From Aedes albopictus (lineage: Eukaryota; Arthropoda; Insecta; Diptera; Culicidae): a stretch of 64,000 nt of DNA. The stretch is from contig NC_085136.1 of assembly GCF_035046485.1 (NCBI RefSeq), positions 163,367,963 to 163,431,962 on the forward strand, read 5' to 3'. The notes beneath the pieces were generated by a model, which searched no databases, was not told the DNA's origin, and was given only the letters and a program-made list of their open reading frames with translations. A program made the position numbers and the translations under genes. Positions 11,728-23,052 of the stretch are shown piece after piece. The first letter of the stretch is position 1; every line of letters begins with the position of its first letter.

Positions 11728-12419
11728 TTATACGCAGACATAATCGGAAGCGCATTTCGCTTCAGTCGGGTTGAACCTATAACCGCTTGGACACTCAAAA
11801 TTGTACTGCAGAACATCCCCCGTAGCCGTAACCAGGCACATTATGTAAGCTACACAACCTGTCGATAATGGATTCGAATACCGTCCATTGGTGGTACAAA
11901 CGAATGGCGTTGCCACGGTTGGCTCCGCGGCAGCTTTGGTAGAAATTGTGGTTTGTGGAGGTGGGCAATTGTAACTGATTGAACATCTAAAGTTTGTTGG
12001 ATCAAAATAGGTGCCTTCAGGGCAGTAGAAAGTGTACTCTAAGAACTCGTTCGTTGCTGTCAGCAGACAGTATTTGTATTTCGTGCAATCGGGTTGACTT
12101 GGATCCGGTTGGCGTCCAACGCTTTTACAGCTAAATTTATCCGTACCACCGGACGGCACGGTTGTAGAAACAGTTGTTTCCGTCGTTGATGGAGCAACCG
12201 GCTCCGTACTGGGCATATTGGTTGGGCATTGATATTGAGTCGATAAGACGCATCGATTACTCTCCAGAGAGAAAAGAGTAGTTCCTGGACACTGCGTTAA
12301 TACTGCTTCGAAGGCTCCGCCAGCGATTCCTGAACAGAGATAGTATCGCTTACAGTCGGTTGATGTGAGGTCGGGAAAACGTCCAGAGCTTGGGCAAGCG
12401 AAAGCCTCAGTGGTTGGAG
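11728..12419 (-). pseudogene. Truncated 3' copy of the peritrophin-like gene
   Basis: The open frame is identical in translation to the last three chitin-binding domains of the intact gene (14012-14700). It is cut at the duplication junction, where a foldback repeat replaces the upstream sequence. It has no ATG in frame, signal peptide or promoter of its own, so it is unlikely to make protein. Apparent extension to 12429 is repeat sequence. Confidence 0.85.
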
Positions 12420-12859
12420 ACCTCGGCAAAGTTTTAACGACATCTCGGCAAAACTTTTACCGAGATTCAGTAAAAATTATTACCGAATTATCAGCTGTTG
12501 GATTCTCGGCAATCCGTTTGCTGAGGTCGGCGATTTAATTTAAGTGTGTTTTAATAAATTTGCTTTTTTTCCACCCAACAACATACAGTCTTCCATAGCC
12601 AAAGAAATACCATAGTTTCCGCACACCTTGATCCGCGTACCGCTCCGAATTACCCAGTAGCATGCCGGCCCTAAGACACACCTCGAGGGGTCGCATGCTA
12701 TTGAGCTAGTTGATCCGGGGTATTGGTTCAGCCGCTGAGTCTATTAAGCAACCGGAACGAGCCTCAGTCAGTCTCGCTTCCTTTGAATAGCTGATTAAGC
12801 CCAAACATGTTATTTTATCCGAACTTTTGGTTACTCGGGTCTACAAAGAGCCTAGCATC

Positions 12860-13090
12860 CGGATTCCGGATTCCGGAAGGTGGAAGCTGGAAGAATACGA
12901 TGAGAAGTTTGTAAGAGATCCAGATGGTCCAAGAAAACCTGGAGGGCAGCGAGCAAGGTAGGGGGACCAGATGCAGAACGATTTGGCAAATATGGGACGC
13001 GGCCGAGGATCGAGTACTGCAGCCATAATCTGGATGTTGTGACGAGGAATTGTTGATTCAGTTTTGTTATTGGGTAATTCTCGCTGAGAC
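12860..13090 (+). pseudogene. RTE-clade LINE 3' ORF fragment (copy 2)
   Basis: Copy of the fragment at 10575-10805, carried along by the tandem duplication and with the same in-frame stops. Confidence 0.65.
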
Positions 13091-13878
13091 CGGCCCACCG
13101 TGTCTTCAAAAATGTTTAAGGTGGCGATTTTCTGAAAGTCCTCGCTCAAAAAGTAAGGAAAATTATAATGTAATACATACTAAATAAATGAATGAACGAA
13201 TGCAAAATGGCCATTGGCTAGGAAAACTTTCAGGTAATATCTGTGGTAGTGATCAAATCATGCTGAGAGCAAGGCTTTGTCACAGTTGGGATGAACCGCG
13301 AACTCTGCAGAAATGTCTGTGCTTACACGACATTGGGGAGTGGACGTACGTGCGCGATTCACGAACAGATTAAATTATTGTTTTATTACGCTGATACTAA
13401 GGTGAAGGAGGTTTTGTGCATCACTAACTGTTGCAACACTCGAGTAAAGATGTCGTCGTTTTTTTTTTTTTCGGGTGTGCTCTGCAGTTCATCTAGTAGA
13501 GTCATGTTTGGACATTCAGTATTATTTATAAACGCCATCAAAAACAGACCACTTATCGGTCGCAGTCGGTCAGATCAGGAAGTGGGTGGTTAGCGAGCTC
13601 CAGACATTTGTTTTCAACTGATACTGGATTGAACTCGTGCAAAGAAATGGCGAAAACTCGACCAAAACCGGAGGAGCGCCTAGTGTTTGGCACTCGAGTA
13701 ATGGGAGGGGTTAAACTTCTCTCGTTGCCCATATTCTAAATACGCCCCTATTTTTATCGCGAAAAAAGTTCATTCTCTCCGTTTCCGCCTTTTGTGTGCA
13801 CGTACACGGTATTTTAGTGGAGTTGGATTTTGGTTTTTGGTTTCTTTTATAAGAAAAAGTTTGTTCAATACAATATAT

Positions 13879-13884
13879 TTTATT
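13879..13884 (-). terminator. Poly(A) signal of the peritrophin-like gene
   Basis: TTTATT on + (AATAAA on -), 128 bp past the stop at 14012. Confidence 0.65.
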
Positions 13885-14011
13885 TTACTCAAACACAAAC
13901 AACGAACATTAAAAGATAACGTATTCGATCTGCACATTCTGTGCGTATTCGACTCATGATTCGAAACTCTCCTAATACTGATTCATAATTCATTCGCGAT
14001 CGGTCTCGCGG

Positions 14012-16741
14012 TTATACGCAGACATAATCGGAAGCGCATTTCGCTTCAGTCGGGTTGAACCTATAACCGCTTGGACACTCAAAATTGTACTGCAGAACAT
14101 CCCCCGTAGCCGTAACCAGGCACATTATGTAAGCTACACAACCTGTCGATAATGGATTCGAATACCGTCCATTGGTGGTACAAACGAATGGCGTTGCCAC
14201 GGTTGGCTCCGCGGCAGCTTTGGTAGAAATTGTGGTTTGTGGAGGTGGGCAATTGTAACTGATTGAACATCTAAAGTTTGTTGGATCAAAATAGGTGCCT
14301 TCAGGGCAGTAGAAAGTGTACTCTAAGAACTCGTTCGTTGCTGTCAGCAGACAGTATTTGTATTTCGTGCAATCGGGTTGACTTGGATCCGGTTGGCGTC
14401 CAACGCTTTTACAGCTAAATTTATCCGTACCACCGGACGGCACGGTTGTAGAAACAGTTGTTTCCGTCGTTGATGGAGCAACCGGCTCCGTACTGGGCAT
14501 ATTGGTTGGGCATTGATATTGAGTCGATAAGACGCATCGATTACTCTCCAGAGAGAAAAGAGTAGTTCCTGGACACTGCGTTAATACTGCTTCGAAGGCT
14601 CCGCCAGCGATTCCTGAACAGAGATAGTATCGCTTACAGTCGGTTGATGTGAGGTCGGGAAAACGTCCAGAGCTTGGGCAAGCGAAAGCCTCAGTGGTTG
14701 GAGGTTGTGGCGTGGTAACTTCGGTTGTAATGGGCTCCTCCGTAACAGCAGTAGTGGTAGTTACTTCTTGTGAACACTGGTACTCTGTTGGAAGTACGCA
14801 CTTGAGTTTTACGGAATCGAACACGGTTACCGTTGGGCATTGGTTTAGCGTTCCCTCAATGGTTCCGTCTGCATTCTCTGAACAGAGATAATAACTTTTA
14901 CAGTCTTTAGACGCTGGATCCGGATACCGTCCTTTCTCAGCACATGTGAACGATTCACTCGGTTCTTTAGTGGTTGTTTCAGCAGTGGTAGACTCGACTG
15001 CGTGAGTTGTAGCTGAAACAGTTGTTTCCTCAACAGTTGGTTCCAGAGTGGTTACAACTTCGGTCGTTGCCTCACTGGTACTAGCTTGTATTGTTGATTG
15101 TTCTTCTGTAACGGTACTAGGTGTTTCCGCAACAGTAACTTCGGTTGTAACTTCGTTTGTAATGGGTTCCTCCGTAACTTCTGTAGTAGTACTTACTCCT
15201 TGCGAACACTGATAGTCTGTTGGAAGTACGCACTTGAGTTTTACGGAATCGAACACGGTTACCGTTGGGCACTGGTTGAGCGTTGCCTCAATTATTCCTT
15301 CTTCATTCTCTGAACAGAGATAATAACTTTTACAGTCGCTAGACGCCGGATCTGGATAACGTCCTTTACCATCACATGTGAATGGTTCACTAGGTACCTT
15401 AGTGGACGTTTCAGTAGTGGTAGACTCCTCTGTGGGAGTTGTAACAGAAACAGTTGTTTCCTCAACAGTGGGTTCCGGAGTGGTTACAACTTCGGTCGCT
15501 GCCTCACTAGTACTAACTTGTATTGTTGATTGTTCTTCTGTGTGCGTAACGGAGACTGAGTGAGTTACTTCCTCGGTTGTTTCTGCAATAGTAGTTTCCA
15601 TGGTTGTGTCTGCAGTGGTTAGCTCAATGGTCTCTGTTGTTTCACTGGCAGTCGGCTCTTGCGTAGATCCTTCAGTTGGTGGTGCAGCCGTAGATTCAGT
15701 TGCAGGTTCAGTCGTAGGCTCCTCGGTACTAGTTGATACTGTGGTCGAAGTTGACTGCTCAACATCGTCTGTTACCAAAGCGGTAGTAGTCTCAGTTTCA
15801 TTGGTTGGGTCTTGGGTAGATGATTCAGTTGCAGTGGGTTCAGTTGGAAGTTCGGAAGACGTAGGCGGTTCCGTTGACGAAGGAGAAACCTCTAAATCAT
15901 CTGTTACCAATTCTGAAGTAGGCGGCTCAACAGTATCAGTTGATTCACTATCGGTTGATTTTTCCGTAGACACTTCAGTTGTTGGTTCTGTTGCAGGATC
16001 AGTCGAAGTTGGTTCCACGGTACTTGTTGGTGATACGGTTGAAGGACAGACATAGTTTTCTTGTGTAACACATTTACTCGAAATCGACGAAAAAATAGTG
16101 GTTGAAGGGCATTGATTGAGCGATGCTTCAACAGTGCCACTAGGTGTCTTCGTACAGAGATAATAAGTTTTACAGTCTACCGTTTGTGGGTCGGCGAAAC
16201 GACCTTCACCAGTGCAAACGAATCCATCCGGAGCTTTTGTAGTCGTAGGCTCTTCAGTTGTAGTTACGACACTATTCGGACAAGTAAACGTATCTGGCAT
16301 CACACACTTCATAGCAGTCCACGAAAATATGGTCACTGATGGGCACGTATTCCGCGCAGGGATCAGATCCGCAGCGCAGGTAAAGTAAGATTTACAGTCA
16401 AGTGACTCAACGTCTGGAAAACGTCCTTGTGATGGACACACGAATTCCTCGGTAAGTATGGGATCCTCAACCAATGTTCCGGGTAACTTCCCACACTCGT
16501 TTTCTTCTTCTGGTATGCACTTAAGCAGTACTAGTGAAAATTCTTCACCCGAGGGGCATTTAAATTCGATTGGATAAAATTCATTGTTAGCACTTCTTAC
16601 ACAGTAGTAGTACGAGCTGCAATTCGTAGACTGCACTACTGCAAAGCCCTCCTTCTCACATTGTAGCTGCTCCAACTGAGCCCGCACTAGACAGCTTGTG
16701 AACACCAAATAACCCAAAAATATTAAATGTTTCTTCATCAT
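14012..16741 (-). CDS. Peritrophin-like protein with eight chitin-binding (CBM14) domains and a mucin linker
   Basis: A secreted chitin-binding protein, probably of the peritrophic matrix or cuticle. It has 909 residues and no intron. The start is ATG-ATG at 16741-16736, followed by a signal peptide (hydrophobic HLIFLGYLVFTSCLV, probable cut near residue 21). Eight six-cysteine CBM14 (chitin-binding type 2) domains lie at about 28-83, 102-154, 176-232, 454-512, 598-656, 686-744, 775-831 and 852-909. The protein ends on the last cysteine plus Val. Residues 233-453 are rich in Thr, Ser, Glu and Pro, as expected of an O-glycosylated linker. Domains 4 and 5, with their preceding linkers, are nearly the same and come from a 144-residue (432-bp) internal duplication. 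The 3' quarter is also duplicated downstream as a dead copy. The promoter was not identified with confidence; AT-rich TTTAAAAG lies about 100 bp upstream. Confidence 0.93.
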   Translation of the reverse strand: MMKKHLIFLGYLVFTSCLVRAQLEQLQCEKEGFAVVQSTNCSSYYYCVRSANNEFYPIEFKCPSGEEFSLVLLKCIPEEENECGKLPGTLVEDPILTEEFVCPSQGRFPDVESLDCKSYFTCAADLIPARNTCPSVTIFSWTAMKCVMPDTFTCPNSVVTTTEEPTTTKAPDGFVCTGEGRFADPQTVDCKTYYLCTKTPSGTVEASLNQCPSTTIFSSISSKCVTQENYVCPSTVSPTSTVEPTSTDPATEPTTEVSTEKSTDSESTDTVEPPTSELVTDDLEVSPSSTEPPTSSELPTEPTATESSTQDPTNETETTTALVTDDVEQSTSTTVSTSTEEPTTEPATESTAAPPTEGSTQEPTASETTETIELTTADTTMETTIAETTEEVTHSVSVTHTEEQSTIQVSTSEAATEVVTTPEPTVEETTVSVTTPTEESTTTETSTKVPSEPFTCDGKGRYPDPASSDCKSYYLCSENEEGIIEATLNQCPTVTVFDSVKLKCVLPTDYQCSQGVSTTTEVTEEPITNEVTTEVTVAETPSTVTEEQSTIQASTSEATTEVVTTLEPTVEETTVSATTHAVESTTAETTTKEPSESFTCAEKGRYPDPASKDCKSYYLCSENADGTIEGTLNQCPTVTVFDSVKLKCVLPTEYQCSQEVTTTTAVTEEPITTEVTTPQPPTTEAFACPSSGRFPDLTSTDCKRYYLCSGIAGGAFEAVLTQCPGTTLFSLESNRCVLSTQYQCPTNMPSTEPVAPSTTETTVSTTVPSGGTDKFSCKSVGRQPDPSQPDCTKYKYCLLTATNEFLEYTFYCPEGTYFDPTNFRCSISYNCPPPQTTISTKAAAEPTVATPFVCTTNGRYSNPLSTGCVAYIMCLVTATGDVLQYNFECPSGYRFNPTEAKCASDYVCV

Positions 16742-18164
16742 GAGTACTCAAATTCGCAACTTAAAAAATCTAAAGGAATATTTTGCCTTTCAGGTCTATT
16801 CTTCAATGTTAACTGGAGTCGCTCCCGACCTTCAGTATCTTTTAAAGGAAAGCGCGGCACGACATTCCAGATAACAGAATTACCGCTATAAAACCATATT
16901 TCCTATGACTGTTCAACAAAAATGCGAAAACAACGCCAGCCCCATGCGTTCATCTGCAGGTATGAAAGTTATCAATGGTGATAAGAAGCTTTGGATGAGC
17001 ATTTCGATGCAACAAAAAAATCAAATCATGAGTTTGACTTCCTCTCCAGAATATCTCCCGTGATATAAATGGTTTCTTATCTCAGAATGCAATCATATCC
17101 GCAAATACATCAAAGATGCGCTAGAAGTAGGACACAATTTCCTAAGAAGTAATTAAAGATATCCCCATTTTCAACTATCACTTCTGAATAGAGGAAATTT
17201 TTAATCAACCTTTGAATCTATGGCAGCCCCAGCCGTTTCTAAGAGAATGTGATTTGTGTTCATAAAATTTATAAAACAAAGTTCCTCATGACAACCGATT
17301 GTCATTTGGATTTATTGCTACTATCATGCACTGCTAAATGATGTCTTCCACGAATGGTTCAAGAAAATCTGCCATGTCACATGTCGGAAGTGTTTCATCG
17401 GAGTCGTCAGCATATTGATTTACTACTCGTGCGCTGAACATCGACTACGTAGACTAATTTCAAACCTTCCTTTAGATTGTCCCCCTCCCCATAGACTATT
17501 GCCAATTCAAAATTAGACAGTCGTAGACCGTAAACCTCCCGCTGCGGCTCCACCTGTCTGTCCTCTTACTGTCGACGTAGTTAATGAACGGGTCCTTTGA
17601 ACAGCTTTGATCTTCAAAACCAGCAATTCTTGATAACCTCGTAATCATAAAAAGCGCGTGCCATTTAGTCAATCGATGAATCAAAACCAATATTTTACCG
17701 ATAATTGTAATCTATTGTTATCTATATGGCAGAAGTTATCAACTTAACTTTTACGCATCTATATGCCAAAAAGTAGGGACATAGCTTTTGCGTGGCAAGT
17801 CAGATTAAAAGCGTGACAAACTCAGCACAGTTTTAAAGATAATTTCGTAGTATTCAATTCAAATCATAGACACGAAAACATATTCTCCCAATGCAATGCT
17901 AAAAAAATTTTCGAAAGCAAATGCATACTTTCAGGTGTTTTCTTAGGATTTAATAAATTTGAAACTTACATGAATAAAAAATATAGAAAACGTGTAAAAG
18001 TTTTCCGTAGGTTTTTGCATTCTGGAGCAATTAATTCAATTGAAAAAAAAACAAAAATTCACTGACTGATAAATTTTACCTGGAAAGCAGAATTATTGAT
18101 TTTTTTTTATTTCAAATTATATTTATTACACTAAAATCTGGCGTTCGATTTAGATAGATCGAAC
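16742..18164. other. Upstream region of the peritrophin-like gene, no other gene seen
   Basis: AT-rich. Short random open frames only (for example 17496-17690 on -). The promoter of the peritrophin-like gene must lie in the right-hand flank of 16741, but no core element was assigned. Confidence 0.45.
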
Positions 18165-18327
18165 CACAGCAAACTTACGACCTATTTGAATCGAGCACTA
18201 GAAATGATTTGCAATAACGGTTTCAACCTCGTTAACTGATGAAAATTATGATCGTAAGCGATTCAGGTCTGGTTAACTTCATATTCAAAAATAGCGTTCG
18301 ATTTAAATAGGTCGTAAGTTTGCTGTG
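18165..18327. mobile_element. Small foldback MITE
   Basis: The arms CACAGCAAACTTACGACCTA and TAGGTCGTAAGTTTGCTGTG are perfect 20-bp inverted repeats, continued by ATTTGAATCG / CGATTTAAAT. The 163-bp unit has no coding capacity. The target duplication was not resolved. Confidence 0.8.
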
Positions 18328-19114
18328 ATTCCTATGCATTTTGGTCTTGTCGACATGTCTGATGACCAGGGTCGAATTAACAAATGTGGGGCCACTGGGG
18401 CACATTGTTGTGGGGGTCCCTTAGCAAAACTAGCCTTCCTAGATCCGGTCAAATTCTTTCGCATTCGAAGACGTCACTTAGTCGGATGAGGAAAAGTTGA
18501 TCGCTCCCACATTCGATTTGGACCAATCGATTTTAATTATCTACCACTCAATCCTCCGAGTATCAGTAAGTAGTTTCGGTCGTCGACGGTTCACTCAGTG
18601 CGTTTCTCTTGCCTGTTGATCGTCACACGTGGATTCGAATACCGTCTCCCTTCGCAACGGTACCGTCATCATCGATCGATCGCCACGGCAGATGAGAGAA
18701 ACACCACACGCAGTGTAAGTGCCTAACGTCAACATATGGTGGCTCCATAGAGGAAGAGCTACTGCCACCTGCCAAAGAGGAAATACTGCTGTCAACATTT
18801 GGCGGCCTGTCAGAGAAGAGGAAATAAACGAACACCAGGAGCGCGCTGAAAAGTGAAAAGACGACACCGATTCCAATGTGAAAAAGTGAAGAATATTGAA
18901 CACTGATCATCATCAACATTTTGAACAGTAACAAGTGGGGAAGAAAAGAGAACTTATGGATTATGTTTGCTGAAAAATAGTAACAAAATTGTTGAAGACT
19001 GTCATGAATGGACTGGTTACACAGTGAGAAGAAATCAATGCCAACAGTGTTTAGGTTTATGATCCGAACTGTGGACTGACTGACATTCACGAATTATCAA
19101 GAATAGTGTTTTGC

Positions 19115-19860
19115 AACTTGTAACGTGGTTTACTGCCACCAAGAGTGCAGTCTGAGCGTTGTGCATAGTTACAAATTATAGGTTACAATTCTATCGGATC
19201 CAAACTCTGAACTGACACTCATAACGAAACAAAAAGAACTCAATCAATGATAACCAAATGAAAAAGAAAACGAATACCCAGCAGCCTAAAACAAAGAAGA
19301 AAACTATATCATGATTGTTTTTATATGACTGACCTGAACAGGTCAAATTGGTCTAGTCGTGCCGTTTACTGCCGCCAGGAGTGCATTCTGAGTGTTTTGC
19401 TGAGAGACAATAAATACGGTTACAAACTGAAGCCTAGGCGATCGGCATCTGAACTTTAAAGTCAAGTGACATTAACGAATGAAGTGGTATCTTTCGAATT
19501 GTAACGTGGTCTACTACCGCCAGGAGTGTAGTCTAAGTGTTGTGCAGAGTCACAAGTGAAACGGTTACGATTCGAGCCGATTAGCAAACACAACTTGGAC
19601 TAGTCGTGCCATAGTGACTAGCTCTCTTAAGGAAGGCAACATTGAACTGAACAATATCGATTACATGAAAGAATTATAATCAACATTGAGCTCAACGATA
19701 TTGTGAAGAATACGTGTGAAAAGAAAATCACAAGTTGATCTAGTCGTGCCATAGTGACTAGCTCCCTCCAGGTAAGGCATCGTTGAACAGAACAATCGTG
19801 AAGAATTAGTGAAAGTGAACTGACATTCACAAAGTTTTGGTGGTACCGTAATCAGGGGTC
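19115..19860. repeat. Diverged tandem repeats, leader-like
   Basis: A module with GTTTACTGCC..AGGAGTGCA..TCTGAGTGTT recurs near 19120, 19365 and 19500. A second module, GTCGTGCCATAGTGACTAGCTC, recurs near 19600 and 19745. A third, GAACTGACATTCAC, recurs near 19070 and 19815. The arrangement resembles a repeated 5' leader of a retroelement. No gag or pol follows, so the element is not identified. Open frames on - at 18595-19090 are not supported. Confidence 0.5.
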
Positions 19861-20583
19861 AAATTGATCACTTTAAAACAACTTTTGCGGATAACATTAG
19901 TTGAATTCCAAATATAGCCAAAAGAATTTCTGTAAAATCAGTACCCAGTGGATCTTCATGGAACCATGTGACAGAATTTTGTTCAACAAATTTAAACTTT
20001 AAGTTTAATAACTCCAAATATCAAAAAATTGGAAATTCCACTTTGGGGCGATATTGATCAGTATACAATTAAGCATCGGTTGGAAAGAAAAATTTTCTTC
20101 TCCGCTTAATTTAGCTCTTCTAAAACCGAATAACGCGTTTAAAATCTTACAACTAGTGAATTTAATACTTTAAATGCAAAATTAAATATTGAAATTCCAA
20201 CCACCCCCCCCCCTTAAACGCCTAAAGGTAGGCAATTTCATTTCAAATAAGTGATTTTTGCCACAATAAATGACTATTTCAACATAAAATGAACTTTAAT
20301 TATTTCATTTTTGGATCATCTACATAACTTCCCAACCAAGGCTCAACAAAAATATTAAAACGGAGAATTAACAAGAAGTCTTATTAGCAATCGATTGTTT
20401 AGTATCCATGATTTCAGCTAAATGAGAAATACATTCCAAATTCATAAAAAATAAGGCAAAACTAACTTTTTTCTAAAAAAAATAAAAGTCTACACTCATC
20501 TCTAGACAGCTACGAACCAGATGACGTGGAAAGCTTAATATCATTACGACGCATAAGAGTTCCTAATATGGATTCACAATGTA
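19861..20583. other. AT-rich, no gene seen
   Basis: Only low-complexity AT-rich sequence with a C run at 20204-20213. Nothing recognised. Confidence 0.4.
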
Positions 20584-21365
20584 GGGTAACCAATATAATT
20601 TGGACCCCCATATATTTTGGACCCCCTTGGTCGTATTATCACAATTTACACTGATTTAATGATGAGTTGACGGAAATTTTTAGAATCATTTGCTACATAA
20701 GATTACTTTGCACGGGCAGCACTCATTTCCTCACTGGAAATATCCTTATTTGCCTTGAAATTATTTTTTTGCAGATCTTGTGATACGTGCGAGTGTCGCA
20801 TCATGTCTACAAAAAGAGATTGCGGTGCTGAGGGAACTTGCAGATGTAAACAAAAATGTTTATCATTCTAGCGAATTAAAATCGCAAAGTTTGTCTAATC
20901 AGCCTTTGCCAATCTAGTTATTAGGATGTAATCCAGCATATTCAAGCGGCAAATTCTTCCAAAATAGTTTCAAACGAGTTTAAACACCGGGTGTCCAAAA
21001 TACAGGGTGTTAGGTTCATGAGTGCAAACTTTTTAAAGGGTGATAGAGGACCATAAATGGTGAAAAAAATTGTTCTTCGCATATGGTCAAATCTCAACCG
21101 TTACGTAGTTATTGAACTCCCCATGTTTTTGACTCTTATTGCCTTAACTGGCTATAACTTTAAAATGGTCAAACTTATCGCAGTTGTTTTTACTCCTATT
21201 CGAAAGATTATTGAATTTTCTATCAAATGGCATCTTTGAACCGATTGGTTTAGTTAAATAACTAAGTTTTCTAGAGCAAAATAGCTAAAAATAGCGTGTT
21301 TTTATGTGTTTATGTCCATTATCTTTAAAACATGCGTAATAAATTAAAATTCTTTCTTTGGAAAA

Positions 21366-21607
21366 GTTGTGGCCCCTGTTCCACTCTACAATTTGTTCTT
21401 TGACGCCAAACTTCTAACTCTTATCGTTTTCTTGCAATTTTGATTTTAATGTGCAGCACAGTGCGCAAAAAAGTGCTTACCATGACGATTGCAAATTTCT
21501 GATCTGAAATGCGACGTTTAAATCGAAATTGCAAGAAAACGATAAGAGATAGAAGTTTGATGTCAAAGAACAAATTGTAGAGTGAAACAGGGGCCACAAC
21601 TTTGCCA
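21366..21607. repeat. Inner inverted repeat upstream of the CCHC ORF
   Basis: AGTTGTGGCCCCTGTTCCAC at the left pairs with its inverse at the right (GGGGCCACAACTTTG). The arms, about 85 bp each, also include CTTATCGTTTTCTTGCAATT. A loop of about 75 bp separates them. It lies just before the putative 5' leader of the ORF and so could be part of its transcript. Confidence 0.8.
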
Positions 21608-21726
21608 ACAGTGAACGATCACACCTCGATGTGAACAGACGTGTTGTTTCGCTCGTGCTTGCTTTCGGTGCGCGTTTGCAGTCGAAGTGATAGTTATTCT
21701 CCCCATCGGCCGAAGTAGAGAGAGAG

Positions 21727-23052
21727 ATGGAAGTTAAAAACACGATTGCTTTTGTCTTCCCCGGAGATGCCGCTCAACCATCTCTGGCGGATGTGGCCCG
21801 CTTTGTTAAGGAAATCAATGGCGACCACGCGATGATGGAAACCGTGTATAAAATTTCTGACGAGAAGTCAATTTTTATACGTTTCAAGACCGAAGGAGCC
21901 ATGAAGTTCTCCTTGGACCAGAATCCCGAGCTGCTTGCTTTCCATTATTCTGATGGGAAAAGTGTTTCTGTACGTATGTCGATGGCTGGAGAGACCACTC
22001 GATATGTACGTGTTTTCGATCTTCCACCGGAGATTTCGGATCAGGATCTGTCATCGGTGCTGTGCAAGTACGGAAGAATTCGACGTGTTGTTCGTGAACG
22101 TTTCCCCGCTGAATTCCAGCTGGATATGTTCACTGGAATACGTGGGCTGTACATGGAGGTTGAGAAGGAAATTCCCGATGTGCTCTATTTTCGTCATCGA
22201 AAAGGGAGGATTTATTACGATGGCAAGAAGTTGAGATGCTACAGATGTCAATCGGATACGCATCTGAAAAGATCGTGTCCGTTGCTTCTGGATCGTCGAG
22301 GAGAGCAGGCTACACAGCAAAATCCAGCAACAAATGTCGAGGTAGAAAAAGGAAAAGAAGATGAAGAAGCCGGGATGGATGAAGCTGTCTCCGGCGTGTG
22401 CAAACAGCCAAAGGAGAAATTGAAAAAGAAAGTGAAGAAAAGCGAAACAAAGCGACAACGGTCATCTGATTCGGATGTAGAAAAACAAGCGAAAAAGAAA
22501 AACGAGGTTAATCCACAATCGAGCGAGAGTGACAGCAGCATCATCGCGGACCCGGACTTGCCTTCCGTTAGGACACGGGTTCCCAACCGGTGGTCCGCGG
22601 CCCCCTGGGGGGCCGTGAAGCCAGTCTAGGGGGGCCGTTATGTTACCAAAACATAGTTAAATTTTTATTCTATTTTGTGCAAATTATACCAAATTTAAAT
22701 TTTGTACACCGCCACCCCCAAAATGATGTACAGGACATCATTGTTTATGAAATTTGAGTGTCGAATACGTGGCTACGTCACTGTACCCAAAACACTCAGT
22801 TTCGTTCATTTAATTCATATTTTTTTCTAAAAAATTTTTCATTGGGCCGCAGGTGTTTTGACAATGCTTAAAGGGGGTCGCCACCTCAAAAAGGTTGGGA
22901 ACCCCTGCGTTAGGAGAAGGTTCAAAGTTTCATCGTACGAGTGGATTGAAGATCAGAATGAACGCCAGCAACTGATGGAAGAAGACAAGAGCAGAATAGC
23001 AGCCGCCTACAATATTGCAATAGATTTAGTTGACGTTTTTTTTCAAAGATAA
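21727..23052 (+). pseudogene. Gag-like CCHC zinc-knuckle protein, split by a hAT insertion
   Basis: ATG at 21727 opens a frame of 300 codons to 22629. Residues about 1-170 look like the RNA-binding part of LINE ORF1 or gag-like proteins. A CCHC knuckle follows at about 176-189 (CYRCQSDTHLKRSC). The C-terminal part is highly charged (KKKVKKSETKRQR). The last 18 or so codons before the stop at 22629 belong to an inserted element (22574-22907) with an 8-bp target duplication. If that insertion and one duplication copy are ignored, the same frame continues from 22916 to TAA at 23052, adding about 45 residues. So the gene was intact before the insertion. Whether the shortened protein is made is unknown. 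It has no neighbouring reverse transcriptase. Confidence 0.75.
22574..22907. mobile_element. hAT-type non-autonomous element, 8-bp TSD (CGTTAGGA)
   Basis: Ends CACGGGTTCCCAACC and GGTTGGGAACCCCTG are inverted. CGTTAGGA is duplicated at 22566-22573 and 22908-22915. The GGTTCCCAACC end and 8-bp duplication fit non-autonomous hAT elements. It is inserted in the CCHC ORF. Confidence 0.9.

Larger units (their letters stand above)
10132..14700. repeat. 2,285-bp tandem duplication, GAG at each junction
   Basis: Copy 1 is 10132-12416 and copy 2 is 12417-14700. They appear almost identical; the one difference I located is a T run of 14 versus 13 (near 11174-11187 and 13459-13471). GAG is found at 10132, 12417 and 14701, which marks a 3-bp microhomology at the junction. 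The unit includes half of a foldback element, an RTE fragment, and the 3' end of the peritrophin-like gene with its poly(A) signal. Confidence 0.95.

Noticed and set aside
15600..16055. 151-codon frame on + opposite the peritrophin-like gene
   Set aside because: It is the complement of the Thr/Ser/Glu-rich linker (a Val/Ser/Gly-rich shadow) and has no features of its own.
18595..19090. Minus-strand frames of 102 and 155 codons
   Set aside because: They overlap in different frames, lie over leader-like repeats, and show no recognised domain.
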